Positions 57,388-64,000 of a stretch of 64,000 bases of DNA are shown one piece after another (the stretch's first letter is position 1; each line of letters starts with the position of its first letter). Both the position numbers and the translations under genes were made by a program. Source of the stretch: Lachnospiraceae bacterium (lineage in GTDB: Bacteria > Bacillota > Clostridia > Lachnospirales > Lachnospiraceae); NCBI GenBank assembly GCA_024685005.1, contig JAIKWF010000029.1:1-64000 (forward strand). The letters are read 5' to 3'. The notes under the pieces were generated by a model. It saw nothing but the letters and a program-made list of their open reading frames with translations. It did not search any database and was not told the DNA's origin.

Positions 57388-59731
57388 GTTCTTTCTCCTC
57401 TTTGGGGGCCAGTGCATGTTCCAGCACTTCTTTCATCTTCGATACGCGGATAATGGTAAGACCGTCCTTGATCTCATCTTCGATCTCGGCCTGATCCGCC
57501 TTATTTTCTTCCGGAATCAAAACAGTTGTTATTCCAGCCTGTTTGGCAGCGATCATTTTTTCCTTCAAGCCTCCGATGGGCAGCACTCTGCCTCGCAGGG
57601 TAACCTCTCCCGTCATGGCCACATCTGCCCGTACGGGAATTCCCGTAACACAGGAGAAAATAGCTGTAGACATGGTGATACCGGCGCTGGGGCCGTCCTT
57701 CGGAACCGCTCCTTCCGGAATATGTATGTGCAGGTCGTGTTTTGAAAAATAATCCTCCTCCACACCGTAATCTGCGCATATACTTCTCACAAACGACAGA
57801 GCTGTCATAGCAGACTCTTTCATCACATCTCCCAGTTGTCCTGTCAGTTTCAGTTCACCTTTCCCCGGCATGTCGTTTACCTCGATCTCCAGGGTAACGC
57901 CGCCTACGGAAGTCCATGCAAGCCCTCTTACGATGCCCACATCTGCTTTTTTATTGGCGCTTTCTTTTCGATATTTCTCTTTTCCCAAATACTCTGACAG
58001 ATTCCGCCCGCTGATCCTGACAATGGTGTCTTTATCGGCTACGATCTGTCTTGCGGTTCTGCGGCAGATCTTTCCGATCTTGCGCTCTAACTCCCTGACA
58101 CCGGCTTCTCTTGTATATGACAAGATGATCTTTTCCAGGCCTTTATCGGTAAAGGTCAGCGCTTTTTTCGGGATGCCGTTTTGCTTGAGCTGCTTTTTGA
58201 TCAGATGCTCTTTTGCGATATGCAACTTTTCATTGGTGGTATAACCGGAGATCTCGATGACTTCCATACGATCCAACAGGGGCTGGTCAATGTCCGACAG
58301 ATCATTGGCAGTGGCAACAAATGTCACCTCTGACAGATCCAGAGGAAGTTCAAGGTAATGATCCCTGAAATGGACATTTTGCTCGCTGTCCAGCACTTCC
58401 AGCATGGCCGATGAGATGTCTCCGTGATAATCACTTCCCATCTTGTCGATCTCGTCAAGAAGAATCAGGGGGTTTTTCACGCCGGCCTGTTTGATGGCGG
58501 CAACCAGCCGTCCCGGCATGGCTCCCACATAGGTTCTTCTGTGGCCGCGGATCTCTGCCTCATCCCGGACGCCCCCAAGGCTGATCCGTACGTATTTTTT
58601 ATCCATGGCTTTTGCCATGCTCTTTGCAACTGATGTTTTTCCCGTTCCGGGAGGTCCCGCCAGGCAAATGATGGTAGGCGCTCCTCCTTTTTCTTTCAGC
58701 TGTCGCACAGCAAGATATTCCAGGATCCGTTCTTTGACTTTTTCCAATCCGTAATGATCTTCCCGGAGAATCTTCTCCGCTTTTTTCAGATCCTTATTGT
58801 CCTTCGATTTTTTATCCCAGGGCATCTCCAGCAGCGTTTCCACATAGCTTCTTTGCACTGACGCCTCTGAAGAAGAAATGTTCAGGTGTTCAAATCTAGC
58901 GATTTCTTTTTTAATTTTGGATTTAACTTCTTTTGAAGCCTTTATTTTTTCAAGCTTTTCTTTGAACGCATCCGCATCCGAAACGGAACTTTCTTCTCCC
59001 AGTTCTTCCCGGATATAATGAAGCTGCTCTCTTAAGACATATTCCTTCTGGTTCTTTTCCACCCGCTGTTTCACCTTCTGGGCCAGGTCATTTCGGATGG
59101 AAGCCACCTGGATCTCCCTTTGAAACAGTTCCATCAGATAATCGTATCTGAGCTGAAGATTCACCCGTTCCAGCACCCCCTGCTTCTGCTCAAAGGGTAT
59201 TGGCAGGTTCATGGTGATCTGATCCATCAGCTTGGAAAGAGTGTCAACTTCCGCCAGATGCTTCAGCAGCCCCTGATCGTTCTTCCGTACCAGAGAGGAA
59301 TACCTGGCATGAATGTCAAGAAGCTGTCTTCTCATGGCTTCTTCCATGGCATCTTCAATAGCCGGGTCTTTGTGCCCCTCTTCCAAAAGCTCCACCTGAC
59401 CGGAAAAATACTCTTCCTTTGTCATGTCCAAAAGCCTGCAGCGGCAGATACCCTCCGCCAGAACGCGGATGATCTTATTTGGCATTTTAATGATCTGCTT
59501 GATCCTTGCGTAGGTTCCCACCTCATACAGATCGTCTTTTCCGGGATCGGAGCACTCAGCAGATTTTTGCGCACACAAAAGGAGCACCTGATCCATCTGC
59601 ATGGCTTTTTCCACTGCCAGAATAGATTTGGGTCTGCTGAGATCAAAGTGAGCAATGGCATCCGGTAAAATACACGCGTTTTTTAATGGTACCACCGGTA
59701 TATTCCTGATCTGCTTTTCCTCATGTTCCAT
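57377..59731 (-). CDS. lon: ATP-dependent protease La
   Basis: [21 protein letters not shown]; catalytic [11 protein letters not shown]; 784 aa. Confidence 0.97.
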   Translation of the reverse strand: MEHEEKQIRNIPVVPLKNACILPDAIAHFDLSRPKSILAVEKAMQMDQVLLLCAQKSAECSDPGKDDLYEVGTYARIKQIIKMPNKIIRVLAEGICRCRLLDMTKEEYFSGQVELLEEGHKDPAIEDAMEEAMRRQLLDIHARYSSLVRKNDQGLLKHLAEVDTLSKLMDQITMNLPIPFEQKQGVLERVNLQLRYDYLMELFQREIQVASIRNDLAQKVKQRVEKNQKEYVLREQLHYIREELGEESSVSDADAFKEKLEKIKASKEVKSKIKKEIARFEHLNISSSEASVQRSYVETLLEMPWDKKSKDNKDLKKAEKILREDHYGLEKVKERILEYLAVRQLKEKGGAPTIICLAGPPGTGKTSVAKSMAKAMDKKYVRISLGGVRDEAEIRGHRRTYVGAMPGRLVAAIKQAGVKNPLILLDEIDKMGSDYHGDISSAMLEVLDSEQNVHFRDHYLELPLDLSEVTFVATANDLSDIDQPLLDRMEVIEISGYTTNEKLHIAKEHLIKKQLKQNGIPKKALTFTDKGLEKIILSYTREAGVRELERKIGKICRRTARQIVADKDTIVRISGRNLSEYLGKEKYRKESANKKADVGIVRGLAWTSVGGVTLEIEVNDMPGKGELKLTGQLGDVMKESAMTALSFVRSICADYGVEEDYFSKHDLHIHIPEGAVPKDGPSAGITMSTAIFSCVTGIPVRADVAMTGEVTLRGRVLPIGGLKEKMIAAKQAGITTVLIPEENKADQAEIEDEIKDGLTIIRVSKMKEVLEHALAPKEEKEHGN

Positions 59732-59756
59732 TCCTGTTTCCTCCTCCGGTTTTCAA

Positions 59757-59781
59757 AAGCGCCGCCTGTTCGGCGGCGCTT
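59757..59781 (-). terminator. Hairpin between clpX and lon
   Basis: aagcgccgcc-tgttc-ggcggcgctt, T-run on the minus strand. Confidence 0.75.
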
Positions 59782-59795
59782 GCTCTTTTTCTCAA

Positions 59796-61073
59796 TTAAG
59801 CTCTCTTTTTCTTCTCCGGCTCATTATCCTTTGAGCGGATCACAAGAGGTTTTTCTTCTCCCTTCACCACTTTTTCGGTGATCACACATTTTTCAATGGT
59901 GTAATCCGAAGGGATCTCGTACATCACATCAAGCATAATGCCTTCCATGATGGATCTGAGTCCTCTGGCCCCCGTTTTTCTCTCAAGGGCTTTCTGTGCA
60001 ATGAGGGATACGGCCTTGGGCTCGAATTCCAGCTCTACATCGTCCATCTGGAACAGTTTCTTATACTGCTTGATCAGCGCGCTCTTAGGCTCTTTTAAGA
60101 TCCTCTCCAGGGCTGCCTCATCCAGGCCGTCCAGAGATACCGTAATGGGCACACGTCCCACAAACTCGGGGATCAGACCGAATTTCACCAGATCCTGAGG
60201 GGTTACCTCTTTGAAGACCTCTCCGATGTCTTCTATCTTCTTTCCGCCGATCTCGTTATTGAAACCGATGGACTTGCGATCCAGTCTGGTTTCCACGATC
60301 TTCTCCAGTCCGTCAAAGGCACCGGAGCAGATGAACAGGATATTGGAAGTATCGATCTGGATCAGTTCCTGATGGGGGTGCTTTCTGCCTCCCTGCGGCG
60401 GAACGGATGCCACGGTTCCCTCGATGATCTTCAGAAGCGCCTGCTGCACTCCTTCTCCGGATACATCGCGGGTAATGGATACATTCTCGCCCTTTTTGGT
60501 GATCTTATCGATCTCATCAATATAGACAATGCCGAATTCGGCTCTGTTCACGTCATAGTCTGCTGCCTGGATCAGCTTCAGCAGGATGTTTTCCACATCC
60601 TCACCCACATAACCCGCTTCCGTCAGCGTAGTGGCGTCTGCAATGGCAAAGGGCACGTTGATGATCTTGGCCAGGGTCTGTGCCATATAGGTTTTTCCGG
60701 AGCCGGTGGGCCCGATCATAATGATGTTACTCTTTTGCAGCTCCACATCATCCAGGTCCTTCGGAGCGGTAACTCTCTTATAGTGATTGTAGACCGCAAC
60801 CGAAAGCACTTTTTTGGCCTGCTCCTGTCCGATAACATAATCGTCCAGGAATTCCTTGATCTCAGCAGGCTTAAGCAGGTTGATCTCCGGATCTACATTA
60901 CCGAAAACCTGTTCTTTTTCATATTCCTCTTCAATGATATCTGCGCAAAGATCAACGCACTCATCACAGATAAATACCCCGGAGGGTCCTGCGATCAGCT
61001 TCCTTGCCTGTGATTGCGTCTTTCCGCAGAAAGAGCAACGTACTTTCCCGTCTGCTATCTTATTACCGGCCAT
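59796..61073 (-). CDS. clpX: ATP-dependent Clp protease ATP-binding subunit ClpX
   Basis: Zinc finger [42 protein letters not shown]. Confidence 0.98.
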   Translation of the reverse strand: MAGNKIADGKVRCSFCGKTQSQARKLIAGPSGVFICDECVDLCADIIEEEYEKEQVFGNVDPEINLLKPAEIKEFLDDYVIGQEQAKKVLSVAVYNHYKRVTAPKDLDDVELQKSNIIMIGPTGSGKTYMAQTLAKIINVPFAIADATTLTEAGYVGEDVENILLKLIQAADYDVNRAEFGIVYIDEIDKITKKGENVSITRDVSGEGVQQALLKIIEGTVASVPPQGGRKHPHQELIQIDTSNILFICSGAFDGLEKIVETRLDRKSIGFNNEIGGKKIEDIGEVFKEVTPQDLVKFGLIPEFVGRVPITVSLDGLDEAALERILKEPKSALIKQYKKLFQMDDVELEFEPKAVSLIAQKALERKTGARGLRSIMEGIMLDVMYEIPSDYTIEKCVITEKVVKGEEKPLVIRSKDNEPEKKKRA

Positions 61074-61097
61074 TTTTTTGCTCCCGTAATCCTGTGA

Positions 61098-61715
61098 TTA
61101 TTTCGATTTCTTATCTTCGGAATCGTCCGCATCCTTGCGATTTTCGATGACGCGGTCGATCAGTCCGTATTCTTTTGCTTCACTTGCCAGCATCCAGTTG
61201 TCACGCTCAGTATCGGCCGCAATGACATCAAGAGGCTGTCCCGTATTCTCGGAAAGAAGCTTGTTCATTCTCTCTCTGGTCTGCAGAATATGCTTTGCCG
61301 CGATCTCGATCTCCGTAGCCTGTCCCTGGGATCCTCCCAAAGGCTGATGGATCATGATCTCCGCATTGGGAAGGGCCATACGTTTGCCCTTTGCGCCGCC
61401 TGCAAGGAGGAACGCTCCCATGCTGGCTGCCAGACCGATGCAGATGGTGGATACGTCGCATTTGATATACTGCATGGTATCATAGATCGCCATACCTGCT
61501 GAAATAGAGCCGCCGGGGGAATTGATATACAGCTGAATATCCTTGTCCGGATCTTCTGCCTCTAAGAACAGAAGCTGTGCCACAACCACACTGGCGGATA
61601 CATCGTTTACTTCTTCACCGAGAAAAATGATTCTCTCTTTGAGCAATCTGGAATAAATATCATATGAGCGCTCCCCACGGGATGTCTGCTCAATGACATA
61701 AGGTACCAAACTCAT
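61098..61715 (-). CDS. clpP: ATP-dependent Clp protease proteolytic subunit
   Basis: [32 protein letters not shown]; catalytic [14 protein letters not shown]. Confidence 0.98.
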   Translation of the reverse strand: MSLVPYVIEQTSRGERSYDIYSRLLKERIIFLGEEVNDVSASVVVAQLLFLEAEDPDKDIQLYINSPGGSISAGMAIYDTMQYIKCDVSTICIGLAASMGAFLLAGGAKGKRMALPNAEIMIHQPLGGSQGQATEIEIAAKHILQTRERMNKLLSENTGQPLDVIAADTERDNWMLASEAKEYGLIDRVIENRKDADDSEDKKSK

Positions 61716-61718
61716 GTC

Positions 61719-63005
61719 TTAGCCCTCCACAGCGTTATCTCTGACGAATTCAGCGGCCTTGGTGATGGCCAGATCCTTCAGGATCTCTTTCTTTCCTTCC
61801 TCGCCGATCATCTCGATGGCTTTCTCTTTATCCATCTTGTAAGCTTCAGCGATACGCTCAGCTTCTTTTACAAAGTCTTCTTCGGTAGCTTCGATCTTCT
61901 CAGCTTCCACAACAGCCTCCAGAACCAGTCTGGACTTGATCCGAAGCTCAGCCTGGGGTTTGATCTGCTCAAGCATCTTCTCTTCATCGGTACCGGTGAA
62001 CATCTTGTACTGATCGAAGGTAAGACCCTGTCCGGAAAGTCTCTGCTCAAACTCTTCCAGCATCTGTCTCTGGGTGGTCTTGATCATAGCTTCGGGAATA
62101 TCCATGCGGGAATCAGCGATCACACCCTCAATGGCTGCTTTCTCACGCTGATCTGCTGCACTTTTTTCCTTCTTTTCTGCCAGATCCTTCTTAATGCTGT
62201 CGCGATACTCAGCTACAGTCTCATATTCGGAAACTTCCGATGCGAACTCATCATCCAGCTCGGGAAGCTCATCAACCTTAATGCCTTTGATCCTTACCTT
62301 GAAGGTTGCAGGCTGTCCTGCCAGCTCTTCTGCCTGATAGTTCTCAGGGAAGGTTACGTTTACCTCACACTCGTCACCGATATTCTTACCGATGAGCTGC
62401 TCTTCGAAGGTGTCGATAAAGCTGTGGGAACCAATCACCAGATCATAGTCCTCACCCTTGCCGCCTTCAAAAGCGACGCCGTCCTTGAAGCCTTCAAAAT
62501 CAATGGTAACTTTATCCTTATCCTGTACTGCTCTGTCTTCCACAGTGATCTGGCGTGCATTGTTACGACGCTCTCTGTCGATGACTTCATCTACTTCCGC
62601 ATCGGTTACATCCAGGTCAATCTTGTCGATCTTAACACCCTTGTACTTGCCGAGCTCTACGCCGGGCTTCAATGCAACTGTTGCCTCATAGATCATATCC
62701 TGATCAGGAGCAAGCTGAACCACATTGATCTCAGGTGCGGAAACGATCTCTTCTTCGCACTCGTCATAGGCCTTGGCCCAGGAAGTGGAAAGCAGGCTGT
62801 TTGCCGCATCTTCCAGGAAAACACCCTTGCCGTACATTTTTTCTACCATTGCAAGAGGCACTTTACCCTTGCGGAAACCGGGAACGGAAATATTTTTCTT
62901 CTGTCTCTGGTATACCTTAACTACCGCTTCACTCAGCTCAGCGGCAGGAACCGTAACGGTAACCTTGGCCATGTTGTGCTCCAGCTTTTCTACCTTTAAA
63001 CTCAT
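61719..63005 (-). CDS. tig: Trigger factor
   Basis: FRKGKVPLAMVEKMYGKGVF signature; PPIase and SurA-like C-terminal regions. Confidence 0.97.
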   Translation of the reverse strand: MSLKVEKLEHNMAKVTVTVPAAELSEAVVKVYQRQKKNISVPGFRKGKVPLAMVEKMYGKGVFLEDAANSLLSTSWAKAYDECEEEIVSAPEINVVQLAPDQDMIYEATVALKPGVELGKYKGVKIDKIDLDVTDAEVDEVIDRERRNNARQITVEDRAVQDKDKVTIDFEGFKDGVAFEGGKGEDYDLVIGSHSFIDTFEEQLIGKNIGDECEVNVTFPENYQAEELAGQPATFKVRIKGIKVDELPELDDEFASEVSEYETVAEYRDSIKKDLAEKKEKSAADQREKAAIEGVIADSRMDIPEAMIKTTQRQMLEEFEQRLSGQGLTFDQYKMFTGTDEEKMLEQIKPQAELRIKSRLVLEAVVEAEKIEATEEDFVKEAERIAEAYKMDKEKAIEMIGEEGKKEILKDLAITKAAEFVRDNAVEG

Positions 63006-63083
63006 TTCTTAAAAATCCTCCTTCTAACCGGGAAACCGGCATCTTTACAACGAAAAGGGCGCACTACGCCCACAATCTTACAT

Positions 63084-63113
63084 ATTATAGCACAGCATAA
63101 AGGAAAAGTGCAA
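63084..63113 (-). promoter_or_regulatory. Putative tig operon promoter
   Basis: Minus strand TTGCAC-N18-TATAAT. Confidence 0.6.
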
Positions 63114-63116
63114 TTA

Positions 63117-64000
63117 TTATTCTTGTTTCTTTTTCCGTTCTTCCGCTTTTTTCAGCAGATTTGCATTTTCCCGCTCCAGGTCACTCAACATATCGTCACT
63201 GAAATCCTCCGGATCGATGATGCCGATGTACCAGGATTGTTTCTCGAAATAGGCCTGCAGGTCTTTGTCCTTGAACTTTCTGCCGTGACGGGCATAGATC
63301 TCATTTCTGGCCATGCGAAGCTGGTCGGCGGAAAGATTCTCAATGTCGCTTTCGCTCAGCTTTTCCCGGCTGCTTGCCGGCAGAACAAAGGAGCTTTCAT
63401 CTGTGCTCTCCTGCTGCGCTGCCGTCCCGTATGCTTTTCCGGAAAAATCAATTCCCGCATCTGCTGCGATCTTTGCCGAAACCGGATCGTCATACTGAAT
63501 GCCTTCAATGGTAAGACCGCAGGGGCTGCTTTCGTTAATGGTCGCTTTTGCGCAGAAGGAATGATCGATGGTGGTAAAATCCTCGTCCCCGTCATAGTCC
63601 GGTACCACGTCCCACTTGTGGGGATCATAGCTGGATTCACAGTAGTAGTGAATATTGCCATAGCCCGTTACGCCGTAGATCATCACTTCTCCGGGACTGA
63701 TCTGCTCGATCTTCAAAAAACCGCAGTAGGCATTCACCCAGTCATCCAAAAGGTGCGCCAGGAACTTGCCATCCTCATATTCCATGCAGGATCCCGTATT
63801 CATCTTTTCCGGTTCAAAAATTCGGGCCCCGCAGGTCAGCTCCAAAAGCTCATTCAGCTCCACCTCCGGAACAACGTAGGTATCCGTCACATAATCCTGA
63901 CCATCCGACGTCTTGGATTGATAGTTTTCCACCAGTTCATAATTGCCTGAAAGTCCGGGGCTGATGATCATGCAATATGCCGCATACCAGATCTCTTCAT
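63117..64000 (-). CDS. YARHG domain-containing protein (5' end beyond window)
   Basis: LSADQLRMARNEIYARHGRKFKDKDLQAYFEKQSWY. The frame stays open upstream of the track start (EEIWYAAYCMIISPG...) to 64000. Confidence 0.85.
   Translation of the reverse strand, partial: EEIWYAAYCMIISPGLSGNYELVENYQSKTSDGQDYVTDTYVVPEVELNELLELTCGARIFEPEKMNTGSCMEYEDGKFLAHLLDDWVNAYCGFLKIEQISPGEVMIYGVTGYGNIHYYCESSYDPHKWDVVPDYDGDEDFTTIDHSFCAKATINESSPCGLTIEGIQYDDPVSAKIAADAGIDFSGKAYGTAAQQESTDESSFVLPASSREKLSESDIENLSADQLRMARNEIYARHGRKFKDKDLQAYFEKQSWYIGIIDPEDFSDDMLSDLERENANLLKKAEERKKKQE

Overview
The window looks like a gene-dense, mostly minus-strand chromosomal segment of an anaerobic Firmicute. Gene families and order suggest Lachnospiraceae/Clostridia; this is inference, as I ran no search. 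I saw no rRNA, tRNA, CRISPR array, prophage or IS element. Main content: (i) the end of a DUF2804-like gene that the ORF track misses; (ii) a LytTR-DUF3021-ABC transporter locus; (iii) class III RNR nrdD with a fused thioredoxin/glutaredoxin-like tail and a candidate NrdR-box pair; (iv) a repeat-rich secreted beta-helix protein; (v) a 6-gene glycan/surface-polymer operon that includes a ParB-like protein; (vi) a MATE / macro-domain+C-terminal domain / VWA neighbourhood; (vii) a compact polyamine operon (speA-speE-CASDH-CASDC-aguA-aguB) placed directly behind prfA; (viii) an orphan RACo-like ferredoxin-ASKHA protein; (ix) rarA, clpB and purL; (x) an unusual 1.2-kb intergenic desert with a T-rich to purine-rich switch; (xi) the tig-clpP-clpX-lon-ysxC proteostasis cluster. 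The best candidates for something undescribed are the macro-domain neighbourhood, the ParB-like protein in the polymer operon, and the 54.4-55.6 kb desert. None of these is proven to be a new system.
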